64,000 nucleotides of DNA, taken from contig NC_135781.1 in NCBI RefSeq assembly GCF_028453695.1, positions 17,359,640 through 17,423,639 of the forward strand, given 5' to 3'. The number at the start of each line of letters is the position of its first letter. Position 1 is the stretch's first letter. This document shows, piece after piece, positions 26,001 through 40,859 of this stretch. The notes below the pieces were generated by a model, which saw nothing but the letters and a program-made list of their open reading frames with translations, was not told the DNA's origin and did no database searches. A program made the position numbers and the translations under genes. The stretch comes from Augochlora pura (lineage: Eukaryota > Arthropoda > Insecta > Hymenoptera > Halictidae).

Positions 26001-29000
26001 GCTTGTATAGCTAGTAACAATTTTTATCATATAAAAAGTATTTTAATTAATTACTATTTTAAATCTTTAGGCTGGTCACAACAAACCTCTGTTAGCACCA
26101 CGCTGTGGAGAGCTTTCCGGAAGTGGATCTCGTAATCAAGGCCAAGCAGCTGATCTCGAAAAGATGAGAACATTCGTTCAACTCCGACAGGATCTAGAGC
26201 GAGTTCGCAATCTCTGTTACATGGTGGGCAGAAGAGAAAAACTCTGTCGATCATTTCTCAGATTACGAGAGCAAACTTTCCATAAGCAAGCAATGGTGAT
26301 GTCTGGCCCGCCATTACCGGCGGTTGCTGCGGCTGCAGTAATGGAAGCTAATCATGGTCCATCAATCTACGACCGTCTTTACTCTCATCCCGATTCTGAG
26401 GACCATACTCATGACTTTGACACGATTGTTGCCAGGATTGCTGGAATAGAATCACCGACTAGCGACGAGAAAAAGGCGCAACAGCAACAACAACAACAAT
26501 CGCAACAACAGCAGGACTTCAATGGTGCCTCTAGTAAAAAGCTATACTTCAACGGCTCTGTCCGTAGAAAGAACCTCTATGGTAGTGATCTATCGTCTGT
26601 TAGTAGCAGTGAGACGGATGCGACAAAAGTGAAAACTGAGAAGAAAAATCTTAAGATGGAAAGTGATTCAAGCACGGAAGACGAGACAAACGTATCAACG
26701 AAACCGAAGCTATCGCGTAGAAAGACTAAGAAGAGCGGTCAACATGCGGATAAGTTGCTCAAAGAGAACAGTGAAAATGAGAAACTCGTTAATAGTAGAT
26801 CACACACGCTTCAGCATATGGAGAAGGAATTAGGAAGTGCTTCTGGCAGCGAAAGTGACGAATTGTTGCCTTTAAATGCTGTGACGACGAAACACCTTAC
26901 AGCTTCAGCAATATATTCAGACACCGATTCAGACTCTCAGGAGCATACGTCTCACTCATCAGCAGTTCTAATTACTAAAGCAGCAGTTAAAGAATTCTCC
27001 GCAGCGAACTTGTCGAAGAATTCTCAGAAAAACTTTATTAAAGACTCTAGACACACAGAAACTGCGTACCATAACACTGGGACAAAGAACAAAGAGAATC
27101 AAAATAAAGTCAGTACTAAAAAGAAAGAGTATATACCTACACCATTGATAGTACCTCAAAGACAAGCGGCAAAGAAAGCTTCGGAAATTATGCAGCGTAC
27201 GCAACAAAGTAAGAAAGAAAATCCGGTACCTGAAATTCCATCAGAAGCAGTAAAGTCTCCTGTAGAAGAGGCATCCAAATGTTCCTCTTCTAAACCACCA
27301 AAAGAAAAGAGCCCCAGCAAGAAGCAAAAAGAAAGTAAACCCCCGAAAGAGGTTAAGAATAACGATGTCTATGACTTCGATAAAGAATTCGGTGATGGAA
27401 CTGAAATCTTAGCGTATGTTCCACAGAGGCAAGCTGCAAAGAAGGCTGCCGAGCACATTAAGAGTGGTTTAGGCAGCAAGCCTACACAACAGCAAATGGA
27501 ACAAGAAACCCTCGATGGAAGGAAAAAAGAATCTCCAGAAAGTGGCAAACGAAAGGAAGCTAGAAAAGATGATACTTCATCGACCAGGAAAGAGGAGTTG
27601 CCTTCACGAAAGGAGGAAATGTCTTCTTCCTCGTCATCTTCGTCATCCTCATCTTCATCTTCTTCGTCGTCATCGTCATCTTCTTCTTCATCATCTTCTT
27701 CTTCATCGAGGAAAGAAGAAGCTTTAAGGAAAGAAGAACTATCCTCGAAGAAAGAGGAATCTTCTTCGAGGAAAGAAGAAGTACTGTCCAAGGACAAACG
27801 GGCAAGAAGACCAAGGAAACCTAGTGAAAGGAAGTCAGCGCTCTCCAGTAATAGCGACAGTAGCAGTAGCAGCAACAGTTGCAGCAGTTCAACAGAAAGT
27901 AGTAGTGATTCTGAGAGTCCTACTCATAGAAGACTCTCCACTGATGTAAAGGACGTTTCTTCGTCCACGACTTCCTCTGAAAGTGATGCCGGAAACAGGA
28001 CAAAGAATAGGCTCACAATAACTTCAAGCACGACAAACAGAAAACAACAACCTGCTAAAGCATCACCGGAACGAGAAACCGAAAGAAAACCAGTCTCAGG
28101 GCGGAAACTTAAGAAGCTGCCCGAGAAGAAGCTTAAAACTTCCGACGGGCGGCGGGGACCAGAGTTTCAGCCGCCTACTGAGAGAGAGGAACCTCGTAGA
28201 ACCTCTAAAGAGCAACAACAAGAACAACCACCACAACAACAGGAGGCAAAGAAGCAGGATCAGAGAGACAGCAAGAAACAACCAACCGCGGGAACGGAGG
28301 CTAATGAGGATCTGCTCGTTGGGGTTGGAGATCATGATGGGGCAAGAAGTATTTCTGGGTCCAGACCTGCCAAGAAGTCGAATCAGGCTGCTAAACAACA
28401 GTCCCAGCCTCGAAAAGAAGATAACAAGGGTAAACCCGAGGGCAGGAAGCGAAAACCAATCGAACTTGTCGCGAAGGATGAAAAGAAAGAAACGACCAAA
28501 AAGTCGGAGAAACGGGTGAGTGAGAAACAAGTCAAGGAAATTGAAAAGAAAGGCGAGGAGGAGAGTAGAAAGGACGAAACGAAGACTGTGGAGCAAGAGA
28601 AGTCTAACGAAACCACCGAGAATTCCTTCAAAAGTGAAGACAAGAAAGCTAAGAAACTTGGAGGCAGCAAAGAGGCCGTGAATATATTAGAAGAAGAGAT
28701 GAAACAACGTAGGGCCGAGAGGGATAGTCCTAAAAAATCGCTGAGGACTGGAGGTTTAGATAAATTGTTAGAGAAACGTGAGCACTTGGACAAAATATCG
28801 AAAAGTAAAAATTCGGAGGTGAAGCTCGAGAAGCTTATCGATGAAGAAAAAGAAGAGAAAGAAATCATAGAAGAGCTTCCACAGATAAAGGAAACTATCA
28901 AAAACGAAGATCGTAAAAATCACGTTACAGAAATTGAAACTGTAATCGAAAAAACAAAACCAGAAGAGTTGCCGGAGGAAGAGTCTATTAAGAAAGATAT

Positions 29001-32000
29001 TGTAGAGGTGCCACAACCAGAAAAAATACCATCTGGTAAGAAGAAATCTGAGAAAAGCTTTGAGAACTTTATTGAACCACCGACCATGGAAGTTGTCCCT
29101 GTCGAAGAAAATCTTCAAAAGGAAACATCAGAAGAGGACAACGTTAAGATTGTTTCAGAAAAAGTTGAAACTGTTGAAAAGGATCATCAGAAGAGACGGA
29201 AATCTGGGAATCGATCAATTTTCTCGCCACAGCATGGCAAGGATCCAAGTGTTTCAGAATTATTTGACTTTGATCAAGATATGCTGACCGAGGAGATGGT
29301 GAATGAGGACGGATTCGGTATATCCAGAGATCCGGAAGAACGATCGGCGCCACTGAGTTTCTCCTTTAATAGTGAGCTGTGGTTCAAGGAGGACTCGAAA
29401 GAAGATAGTGCTAGGGAAACTCTTCATCTTGTAGAGAAGCTACGCATGGAACTCTCAAAGAAGTCGAATTCTAGTCAGTTTGAATTAGAAGCAGTACCTG
29501 TGGACGGTGAAATAAAGAAGGAGGAACCACCGATGGAGAAGGTGTTTGAACAACCGCCACAACATCAATTACAGCAATCGCAATTGCAGCAGCAGTTGAG
29601 CTTACAGTCGGAAAAGGAAACGAAGATTCTGGAACCTACTGAGTCACCGGTTTTGGAAGTGAAAAATAATGTTGAAATACCCGAAGAAGAAATAGTTGTT
29701 AACGAAGCCCGTCCCAGTAGCTGTAAAGACACGATAGACGAAAAGAGGAAAACGTGCTACTCCAGTACCAATGACAGATACACGGCCTACGAGGAGGATC
29801 GAGAAACAAATAAGGTCAGTCTGGTGGAACGATCGAAGCTTGATCGTGCGGAGACCGACGAGAGGTGGGTCCCACCGAGCACAAATAGCTTCGAACCTAC
29901 CGATGTCCAACACCTGAATGCTCTCATGGAAACACAAAATCATCGATACGGCAATCACCAATTCTCTAACGAATCTATTCAAGATGGCGAATCATTAACG
30001 CGTTCACACTTAAATGCGACTACTTTACAAGAGCAGTATCTTCTTCAGCAACCGCACCCTATACTTCATGGCCAACGCGAGACGCACGAGAGGACAATAT
30101 TAGATCAACAAATACCCGAGGAGAATCCTATGGGTATTAGGCATCTTATAGAATTACCAACGTCCGAAGACGATCAGGCAACAGAGATAATGGATAGAGC
30201 GATGGAAAAGGAAGAAGATGTTGTTAGACAACAAGAATACGATCAGAATTCTCCATACAACGATGTTAATGGCCGACCAGATACCAGATGGGCAGAGAGT
30301 CAAGTTCTGCCCTCCCGTAGATCCACATCTTCGTCCATCACGTCTGCCTCCTCTGCCGAGGATCATTCCATTCCGCCGTATAAGAATGTCGCAGGAATGC
30401 CTTTTCCACCCTGCTCAATCGAACAAACTTATTACACAGACTCGAACTACGGTACAGGTCCTGTGTCTCTATTTCCGCCTCAGTCTTGTGCCGCCCCATT
30501 GCCATACCCATCGCCCGGGACTGCCCTCTTTCCACCTGCGTTTGGAGCCGCCTTTCCAGCGGCACAATCGTTGTTGCCACATGTGAAGCCTCTAGAGGAT
30601 TCGTTGAACCTCCAAGCTTCACCTTGCACTGCAGCGTTCACGTCTTCCTCGCACAATATGGCTCTCACAGCCGCCATGGTTTCACCCACTAAAATAGCCA
30701 CTCCACCACCACCGCCTCCGCCACCACCTCCGCAAATACCACCGCCGACAGACACCATTGATAGGGCACAGCAACAAACGCAAGTTAGCGATGCGCCGGC
30801 CTTGCCTCTCAATTTCTTAAACGCTATACCACCCGAGAGTCACGTTGCCGAGCCTATTGTCGAGACTATACCCGAAGCTTTAACCGACACTAAGGTCCAG
30901 CACCCAGGGAAGAAGTCACCCTCAAAGCCTACTAGAACCTCTGCAAGAGTTACATCGTTGCAGAGCAAATCTCCAGGGAAGTCACCTAGGCAAGAAACTC
31001 CGAAAGGTGTTCCCGGTGCAAGGGGAAGAGGCAGGAGTGCTAAGAGCTCCGCTCAGCATTCAAGTTATCGACCACGTGGCCGCGGACGAGGCAGAGGACG
31101 AGGTAGAAGTCAAAATGCGGGTCTCGCTTTGGTCTCCGGCGTAACCGTTGGACAACACGATGACTCTATTCAAAACAAACTAGTCGGTACGGTCTACGAC
31201 TTCGATTCTGACGAAGATTCCACCAGTGAAGCTAACATTGCTGATCTACGCACCATGAGAGAGAGGAAAAAGTCAACTGATGCAGCGACTGCTGGAGTCG
31301 AGAGGAGAGATTCGACCGTCGTGGTTCTTGAAAGTGTTCAATCAAGACTTTCCAGTCCTGGAAGCAGCAGAAAGTATCTGGAAGATAGGAGAATTTCCTG
31401 TTCTCCCGGCCACGATGATTCCGGCGTTGTGGAGAACGAGTCGAACGTCGGACAAAGCTTCGACACTGTTTTACCGCTGATCCCCGGTCCCGTCGACATG
31501 AGGACGTACAATTCCGCTCTGGATGCGTCCAGTTCTTCCACGTTACACGGTCAAAGCTACGAGAATCATTTCTTAAGTACGTTCACCAGCGTTTCCACGA
31601 GCGATCCCACGCTTCCGGACATCGAGGAAGACCTGGACAAGGAGCTAAGGTCTGCGTTGATAGGAAAACAAAGTCAGGAAGACTGTTCAAAGCCAAGCTT
31701 CGACGCCAGCATCGACGCCTCATCTTCCGGTTTTGCGGATGCTAATAAAGTCTCCCTGACAGACTCGCGGAACCAACTGAAGGTGAAGATTAAAGGTCCA
31801 TTCCTCGACGCAAATTACGTTCCTGCCTCGTCGGTGCCTCCGTTAGCGCAACAGGCACCTGTAATCATCGCTCCGGCTGCTACCAGCGCTTCCGTGGCTT
31901 CCGGAACGTCGAATCTCAGGCGAATGAGAAAGAAGGAGTTGCTCAGACAGTATTGTTCCCAGGACATGAATATGGACGAGCCAGGTTGCGGAAATTTGGC

Positions 32001-33159
32001 GACGTCCGCACCAATTATCATACCACCTATCAGTCGTACAGTGATCACGATACCCAAAGCTGTTGCGTCAATGACCAGCATACCAACTAGAGAAGACTAT
32101 AAAGCGGTGGTCGATGCGAACATGGAAAAGAAGAGAAGAAAAGAACGACCCGCCGGGTTCCTGGATACGAACGAAGAAGAAGGCAATGTAGAAAGAAGGC
32201 GAGGTGGTGCTACCAACGGTGCCAGTTCTAGCGGAAACACTCCGGTTGTAAACGCGGATCGCCGTAGAGGAAGGCAGAGCAGCAGCGGTAGGTCAACGAC
32301 AACAACTACATCGACCACCACAACGAACAGCGGTCCGCCTAAGCTAAAGATCAAATTCGGTAACAGTATAATCGGTGGTCAAGAGACCGGCCAAGATGAC
32401 AGAACCAGGATCAGACCGCCAAAGAAGCGGCTAAGTAGTATTCCTAGCAGCACACCGAGTATAGAAGAGTTACGTAGGGAGAGTATGAAATTCAGGCGGA
32501 TGATCATGGCTGGTTTCGACAACGATGAGAAAGTTCGACAAAAGAGCAAAAAAGATAAGAATGGCAAAAGAAAGAAACGTCAATCTAGTAGAAAGGAAGC
32601 AAGGGTACGAATTCTGGAAGGTGGAGCAGCTCCGCCGAAGCTGATCATCAGATTAGGCAAGGGAAATGATTCACCCGACGAACTGCCGATTTTACTCACC
32701 GACGAGGAGGAGGAAGAAGAGGAGGAACGGCATCCGACTGATAGCAGGGTGGGTCCTCCGCCACCGGAACCGGCGAAGGATGAACCAGTATATCCGGCGG
32801 TGGTTGCGACCATCGAGGAGAAACAGCCAACCGATCCAGATACTGGCGGAAGTGCGCCCAGGAACGTTCGTTCGGCCAAAGTTACGCCCATCAGGTTAAA
32901 ATTAACACGTTGTCAGGAGGGTTATGAGCTGAAAGGCCCGCCGGTCCATGGCGAGGAATCCGGTTCAACGACGGAGAAGCAGAGTCCTGAAGCAACAAAT
33001 GAGGAAACGAGGAATCGACCCGTAAAAATTCAAGAAGAGGATTCCTCCAGGGAAGAAGAGGAAGAAGAAGAAGAGGAGAGCAATAGCAATTCCGTGCAAA
33101 GAGACTCCTCCGCGTGTCCTGCCGCGACTAGTATACCGCAAGGATGCCAAGTTAGGTGA
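23091..33159 (+). CDS. rno: PHD-finger protein rhinoceros (JADE/BRPF-like)
   Basis: Nuclear PHD protein known in Drosophila to restrain EGFR signalling in the eye. Exons: 23,091-23,548, 24,021-24,177, 24,476-24,628, 24,713-25,000, 25,104-25,277, 25,515-25,687, 25,765-25,888 and 26,071-33,159, in phase, giving 2871 residues (fly Rno is also very long). An EPC-like N-terminal region (about 150-256) contains DDTDIAWLDVLN. A canonical PHD finger starts at CDVC (about 251) with FCDCCNICVHQACYG. An extended PHD with zinc-knuckle follows (about 294-418, CVLCPNKGGAMKCT, then CVLCRERVGACIQC). The 7.1-kb last exon encodes a disordered tail with polyGln, a 29-Ser run (about 1027-1055), Lys/Glu-rich blocks, a polyPro run, an RGRGRG tract and an acidic C-terminus. 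It could be mistaken for JADE, but the length and tail favour rno. Confidence 0.95.
27622..27708 (+). repeat. rno: TCN-codon poly-serine tract in rno
   Basis: Twenty-nine consecutive serine codons, all TCN with mixed third bases. The mixed codons imply an old or selected tract rather than fresh slippage. The opposite strand reads as an acidic Glu/Asp run, a spurious antisense ORF. Confidence 0.9.
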
Positions 33160-36100
33160 TAATTAATGATACTCGTGGAGTAATGGAGCAAGAGGACACG
33201 GTGCTCGTTTAACTTCGATTTTGTTAACGTCGAAAACAGACTCGATATGCAATTATGACCGCGGTTGCTAGCGATACGAACGCACGCGCCGCCGTGATAA
33301 GGGGGACAGAAATGCGTTCCATGAGGTATGGTTCTTTTCATAGAGGTAGATGAAGAATATTTTAATTTTTAAGTCGGGAGTGTTTTAGAACTGTCAGTGA
33401 TTTTATATGAAACAAACTTTTTAATTTTGGCATAACTTGATACAGTGCTCGTGTCGATGAAATCTGTTTGAAGTGGTCCACAAACTTTTAATTTTTTTTT
33501 AACAGCTTTTTTCATATGAATTCATCAGCTTTTTGGTTGTATTAATTCTAGGACACTCTAGAATCGATGAAACGTGTTGTTGGTTTAGTGGAAAAACGTA
33601 GAACGTGTTTCTTTTTAAGAGATTAAGATGAATCGAATTTAATTATTTATTGGCGATAAAAATCATTGACAATTACAATTTTATGTTTTACAGATTATCC
33701 AGTATTTGGGCAAGAAATTAATCATATAGAAAGGCCCTAATTAGTTTGCAGTCTGCTTATATCCAACAGCTTCCGACTTCTTACCATTTATCTTCGCAAC
33801 TATCTTCTCTAACTTGATATGTAAGTTATCCACAAGAATTTCGAAATATTATAAGTACGATGAAACAGCCATCGCGAAAGGTTGAAACGAATCAGACGTA
33901 AAATATTCATTCTAAGTATAACATAAATAATAGATAAAAGGTTATTAAAATACCAGTGTTCAATCATAGATAACTTCCATTTTTCTTTTTAAAACTTGTC
34001 ATTCAAAAAGATAATTTATAATTAATATTATTTTATTGCATACTTTCTCTTCTTAGTAATATATTGTTTTTGTATTTATTTGGTAATTTTACATAGGATA
34101 GGCCATGCAGTTTTTCCTGGGGCAATGCATTTTTTTGTCATATGTGGAAGATACTTATGGTCCAACTTAGCAATCAACATAAGACAAACTAATAGAAACA
34201 CTTTGTAGTATTAAATTTAGAGGTAAAATTCACCATCGTGCTTGTAATAATATTTTGAAATTTTTAGTTTAACATACATAACATCTCCATTAAAAATTTT
34301 CACAACTCACTGCACCCGTTCGGGTACCTGAAATTCAAATGATACTTAAGCAATATTTTTAAGAAACACAACTGCTTTATAAATAATAGTTAAGTGAAAA
34401 GAAACGCCTAAAACATGGGGAAATATGGAATCATCGAAGAATAGAAATGTTATCAAGTGCCCACTAAGCTTGCAATGCGATACCTTTTATGATTTTGTGC
34501 AAGATTTTACGAAGTTAATAAGAAAATAACTATTAACGTTACGTTGATGGTAATATTTGCAAAACCTTTTTATTCTACATGTCTTTTAATTTGACTTATA
34601 TGGAAGAAATACAATCGTTATTAATTTCACTGTATTACGAATGAACATCTTTTACACAGACTTCACTTTCTCACGGCGGCCGAAAACGTTCAGTTTGGTG
34701 AAAGGAAACAAGGTGATAGGAACTTCTAAGATATACTCGTTTCGGACTCGCTACAAAGGACATTCTCCGACGTTATCGAAGAACCTATGCTCCTCGAGGA
34801 ATCCGGTTTTATTCTTAACAATACTCGAGAGACGAAACGGGCGTGCCATTTCGCGGCGGCGACGATGACGACGAAATGTCTGTGTTTTTCCATTTGCGAA
34901 AGAACAGACGAAGAACCGGTCGAGGCCGTTGACGATGATCTCTCTAAAAAATCCACGAAAACTGCAATAGCTTTGTGTTGTACATAATAGGTCCATTCAT
35001 TTAGAAATTCAACAAAACCAATAACGGTACAGTAAAAACATTGTAAAGAAACAATCGTATTTTTTATATTATAGACTTCTGTTCAAGCATATATATCTTC
35101 GCAATATGTTTGTGTGTCAACATTTTTAATAACAAAATTTACAAGAATCGTTTCTACACAACATACAATCATATAAGTTTTAATATAATAATATTCAGAA
35201 TAGAATCTCGTTATCAATCGTGAAGTTCATTATAGGCAAAGTAGCCATGTAACATTGGAATTTAAAATGCTTAAAACATCATCATTTTGGATAATAGAGT
35301 AATACTTCTAAGAAAATAACATTATCTCAAGCAATTAAATGAGTTGACATAAAATAAGCTTGCTGAAAAATGGCACATTTTATTACCGAATATCATTTTT
35401 TAGAAACTTTTTTAAAATAATAACATATGTATCATAAAAAGTTACATCACAGGCAAGATACAATCTCCAAAATGCGAGCAATAAAAGGATGTTATGGTTT
35501 CGATTGAAACAAAAATATTTATTTGTGCTGTCAATGGTAGTAAAGGCATTTTAAAGATTACTGTTGGGTAACTACTCCTATGTAAATGCAAAGTAATTGC
35601 GAAAAGTTAAAACAAGTAAAAGGATTCTAGAGAGCACTTCGTACACGGCCTTGTCAGCCCCTTCGCAGTAAGAACTAGTTAATTGTATATACTTGTAATC
35701 TACGATTGTATTTAGTTTAAGTCCATGAGACAGAGATGAAAGAATGATTGAGTGAGCGTATGCGTCTGAAGAGTGTGAATGCGCGCGAGAAATTTTTGTA
35801 ATCAGTGCGAAGCTTACGTGATGGCTGTGTTTTACCACGCGGTCCGATCTTCCAGGCAGTCCTGGGCCGTGCAGAAACGTTCGGTAACCCCCTAATTAAA
35901 CCGCTTAATATTATCCGAGTGGTTCCCTTCCCTCGATGAGACGCCGTCTCTCGTAATTTTACACTAGATGAAAGAAAGGGAAGTAATAACAGATAGTGTA
36001 AAAGAAAGCGGTAGAACAAATACGTGTATATCGGACGGAGTAATTCGAGTAAATGATGTATCAGATAATTCCACAAATACTGTCGTTTCTAATGTTATTT

Positions 36101-38576
36101 TTAGATTTAGAAAAATTAATATTCATATATTTAACTATTCAACTCATATCATTAAGATCCATGTATCGACCAATTCAGACTTCTTCTGTCACAATATTGA
36201 CACTTTGATTTACGTAAAGAGATTAGAAAAATAACATTAATTGTGGAATCATCTGATATTTTGTAAATTAGAAAGCTGCCACAAGGACGGCGGGAGTGGA
36301 ATATGCAAAACTTCAATGAATCCGCATAGTCTAATCGCAATAGTCGTCCACGATTACGCAGTTGCCCATAAAGACATCCCATAAATATACATAAATACAC
36401 GCAGCGTCAACTACGTCGTTCAAAGCAAATTCGTAAGAACCGTATAACACATGCATTCTTCATCGTTTTTACGAATTCATTTGATATTATATATAATATC
36501 TTAATCGTCAGAACATCGTTCTGTTTTTTTTTATATATAATATATATATTATATATATGAAAAAGTATATTTTACACCGAGTACAATGTTAATAATTTAT
36601 TTTTATTTAGTGTAAATAAGTTCTATAGAGGAAGTATGTTTTTATACGATAGTATATATACATATATATATTATACATAGCATTATACATAGTTCGTTCG
36701 CTCTTCTTATGGTTTTTACGTATTTACTTTGAAAGATTTATATATATATATAATTGTCGAATTGCGTTGAAATACATTCAATTCCCTCAGAGACAGCTGC
36801 GTAATTAGGGGATTTCATTCCCATGGACATTTCGTTATTTTAATAGACTATAAGAGGATGCATTGTACCTCACTTTATTGCCCGAAATACTTTCCCCAAG
36901 TTCGGTATTTTTTTTAAAAGCTTTTGTACTTGCAATGTAGTACACTTTTTCCTCTGAAGTTTTATGTAATAAGTACACAGCGGGTACAAAAAAATTTTTG
37001 CAAATTTTATAAATTGTTATACTATTAAAACTTTTTAACTTAATCTTCGACTGCATTAAGCATCGAAACGATATACTCCGTTGTACATTTCTTTGTCTTC
37101 TTCAATGTATATACATATTATAAAAGAATTGAGTATGCAAACGCGTTTTGTATCCACTGCGTATTTATTTGCAGAATAGACGTCAAAGGTAACTTGAGGT
37201 CACCCTGTTGTTTTTCATTTAACACAGTATTTTTTCATACTATTTGATAATAAGTATATTATACATAAAACGAATGAATTTTGTTCGTTAAAAGATATTT
37301 TAACTTCTATACACCATTGCTAACAAGTTTTACGAAAATCAAACCTCTGAAACTTTTTTTGTTTCAGTTTAAATAAAATTCAACGTTTTTATTATAAAAA
37401 AGTAACACTTGATAAGCGGAAAGATATATTTAAATATATTTTTTACGCAAAGAAAGTGATTTTCATTTAAAATCGTCATTCATGCAAGCATTACTTAGTA
37501 TTACAATTTGTGATGTTCATTGTTACATGTGCAACTATTGTACCAATTAATAATCTATTAGCCTTCAACGAACTTAAATTTATTTCTAAGAAGTCGAGAC
37601 CTTAGTGTACATGTACACTAGTGTTTACATATTCACCAAGTTTGCATACAATTTTTGTTAAGCAAAACGTTGAGAAGACATTTTAAATTTAGACTAATGC
37701 ATAGTTTATTAAAGAATATGACAAATTAGTTATTGGTACATTTATTAATAGCTTCTAAGAGAAGTCCAGTGACCTAAAAATATGAAGTCTTTTAAAATCT
37801 GCAGACGGTATGCAAAAATAAGATCATTAAAGAAAAATACGAACAGAGTGACCTATATTTTCCCTCAATATTTTTACTAAACATCGTAATATTTTCATCT
37901 TTTTATGGCCCTAATGAAATCATACATCATTACTATGGGTGTTTTATAATTCTAACAAAAATACATAAAACTAAATCAAAATTAATGAACATTATTAATA
38001 TAATCTTTTTATTTAATAAATTCTTTAACCGATAACGCAAAATAATTTTTGCAGTTAAAATTTGTGAAAAATATTAGTGGATATTGTAGAATCTGATGTA
38101 GACAAATTGCAGCCCCGTAATTTCAAACAAATTTTTCACGAAATATTCTGAAACTTGGGAAAATGTTTTAAGCGAAAAAGTTTGGTCGGACTCCCTATAT
38201 ATGGTCGCTGCGAAATCCAAATCTGGATCGTGTTGCGTTCTCTTTGCAAAAAGAAATTTTGTCCTCGTTTGTAACTCCGCCACGGTTGGTAACAGCGGAA
38301 GATTTCTTCCTGTTGCTGGTATTACGTAACTTCCGCTTCCTCCTACATTGTGAGTGCAAAGGAAAGGCAATTAATTAATTAAATGAGAAAATAATAATGA
38401 AAAAATGTGACTTATTCGCTCGGAATCCCGGGGGACGGAATTTCTCTGCGCGGACCAGTGTACTTTCATCCCAGATCCAGTCAGCAAATATCATTACGTC
38501 CGCTATTGCGTACTTATCGTTCTGTTCTCCTTCTTTGTTATTAATTAATACCACTACGAGAATTCCCGTTCCGCTT
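33160..38576. other. rno 3' UTR and long intergenic region
   Basis: The first part is presumably rno 3' UTR. The remainder is AT-rich with no recognisable gene. A GC-richer patch at about 34,660-34,950 has short open frames on both strands but no family likeness. Another patch lies at about 35,820-35,960. A self-complementary TA-rich stretch lies at about 36,530-36,560. None supports a gene call. Confidence 0.5.
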
Positions 38577-40859
38577 ATCGAAACAATTCGGAATCAAAAT
38601 CAAACTTTTTACAAGTATGTAATGCGGAGATTCTTCACGTTAATGATAATTCCTGTGTATTTGTAGTTCTCTATCGTTTAATGTTATATTTTAAGTATGT
38701 ATGTGTGTGTACAACACTACGCACACGTATATATTATGTACATATTGTCCCTTTAGAAATATAACGCGAATGATTCTTTGTGCTACAACCACACGTCGAA
38801 TTCTGAAAACGTGTTCTATTCTCGTTTTCATTTTTTTATTAAGTTGTTGATTATTACATCTTTTAAGTTATTGAGGAACACTATCACAGATTGCAAAACT
38901 TCTAACGCGCCGCACTCGCATTCCATGATGTTGAGCGCGTGTTCATTTAGGACGTTCAAAATCGTACTCGTTTTTATATGAATTTTGATATATCAACACC
39001 TGCGCAAGAGAACGTAACGGAAACGCTTTCTTAACGTGTACGAATACCTCGTAATGTTTTTTTTAATATCTTGTTAATCGTTGTTTATCGATTTTACGAG
39101 GGATCTTATTTAATAAAATCCCCGCGAATGATAATGAGGGAATCGTGATCGATAAAAACAGTGCAAAAGAATTTTTTTGTAAATCTTTTTTTCTGGTAGC
39201 TTGATATCGATCTCAAGTTGCAACAATTTTTATGAATATATAATAGAAAGATCAACGTACAGCGTATTTATGAGTTGTAATAAATTTCTGTAGAAAATGG
39301 CGGTGCAATATGCTACGAATACCTAGAATTCTCTGTCTACTCATGTAAGTGTTTCACTGCTTAATCAACGCCGTTAAAAAATTGGAGGCGGACTTTCTAA
39401 ATTTGTTAACTTTACTTTTGGCTCAAAGATTCCTTTATTTATATAAATGCGTAATTTTTAAACATTGCAAACTAAATATTCTGTCCTTCATTCAAATATA
39501 GATCGTTTCGTTTCGATATGCATGTGTACCAGAAACGGTGTCCCGCTCAACGTTGTCAATCTTGTGACTTACATTTGATATTGTACATTTTTGTTATTTA
39601 TATCATCGATTTCATGCAGCAATTATGTTTATATTTAAATCGATCGTGCTACTCAAACTCAGCAAAATAAACAAAAAACAATACCATTCGTCACAGTGAA
39701 TTTGTAAATAAGAGGATTAAAGTTGCAAGGCTGATATCAACACGTGAATTTTAATCGTTTCAATGTCGACTGGTTCTAGGATAGAAAGGAATGTTAATAC
39801 CATATATTAAAAAATAGTTAGAATCCTAAATTTTGAGGAAGAGAAATAACGTTACGTGTCCTGGAAGCCAGGAAGCGAGAGAATGAGAATGAAAGTGAGA
39901 AAAAGAGAATTTTGTCGACGATAAACGGAGCCTTAGCGGAGCCTATTACGTTGTACAAAGAAAAAGAGGAGAGAAATGAGAATTAAGAGAGTGAAAGTGA
40001 AAGAAAGAGAGAGCACGCCCGCAAAGCGAAATCGTTTTATTTCAAATCGTTTCTTACTTACGCTAAGCATAGAAAAAAGAATCCGATAACGATAAATTTC
40101 TCATTAAAAGAACATAACCGTTGAACGCGTCCACATGTGACCATGAATGCGGACCCATACGACGAGCCGGACACATACGCGAGACATATATATATAAATA
40201 TATAAATATATAAATAGTTTTATTATATTGCAAAGTGAAATAATACAATATTTAGCTACTGTATATAATGTAAAAGAAAAAGCTGGTCTTGTAAGATACG
40301 GATTAAGGTGTTTTAATGTGCACATAGCCGCGTCATTGTCAATAATCATATTATTACGATTAATAATAATTACAGTTTTTTAAAAAAAAGAATATTGGTG
40401 TCATAAGTCTTAAGTTATACCTTATCCTTATTTTACTGTAATCGTTATCTCCATAATGTACAGCATAGAGTTACTGCCGGTTCCTACTATCAGTTTGCTT
40501 ACAGAAATTTCTAGAATACAAGTTAATTAATTTTGAACAACTTTGTGATAAATGTTGTACATCTGTGCAGTGCCGATAAAGTATTATTTTCAGCCACTAA
40601 TAAACAATAAAAGATTTGAAAAGGAACCAAATTAAATTAAAAATGAATCCATGCATTCAGGTGTTTTTAAATATTTGAAATGTTTGAATTGTTTCGCTTA
40701 ATCAACACTAGAGGACACTGGGCGATTTAGAGAAGCATGCACTGTATAGTATATACACGTATTTACGTACAGTTCTGTTCTGTCAAAACTAAGGATCGGA
40801 AAGGAATTACATTGGAAGTTTGTTTTTAGAGTATTTATCCAAGTCAAATTTGAAACAAT

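Noticed and set aside
27369..27875. 168-codon antisense ORF within rno
   Set aside because: Mirror of the serine and lysine/glutamate codons of rno; no independent evidence.
34641..34996. Short ORFs on both strands in a GC-richer patch
   Set aside because: Open in several frames at once, no domain and no splice-consistent neighbours; kept only as a composition note.
35578..36400. Group of 80-120 codon minus-strand ORFs
   Set aside because: No shared frame, no splice logic and no family likeness.
38074..38370. 98-codon minus-strand ORF
   Set aside because: No recognisable family, no splice partners; probably chance or repeat-derived.
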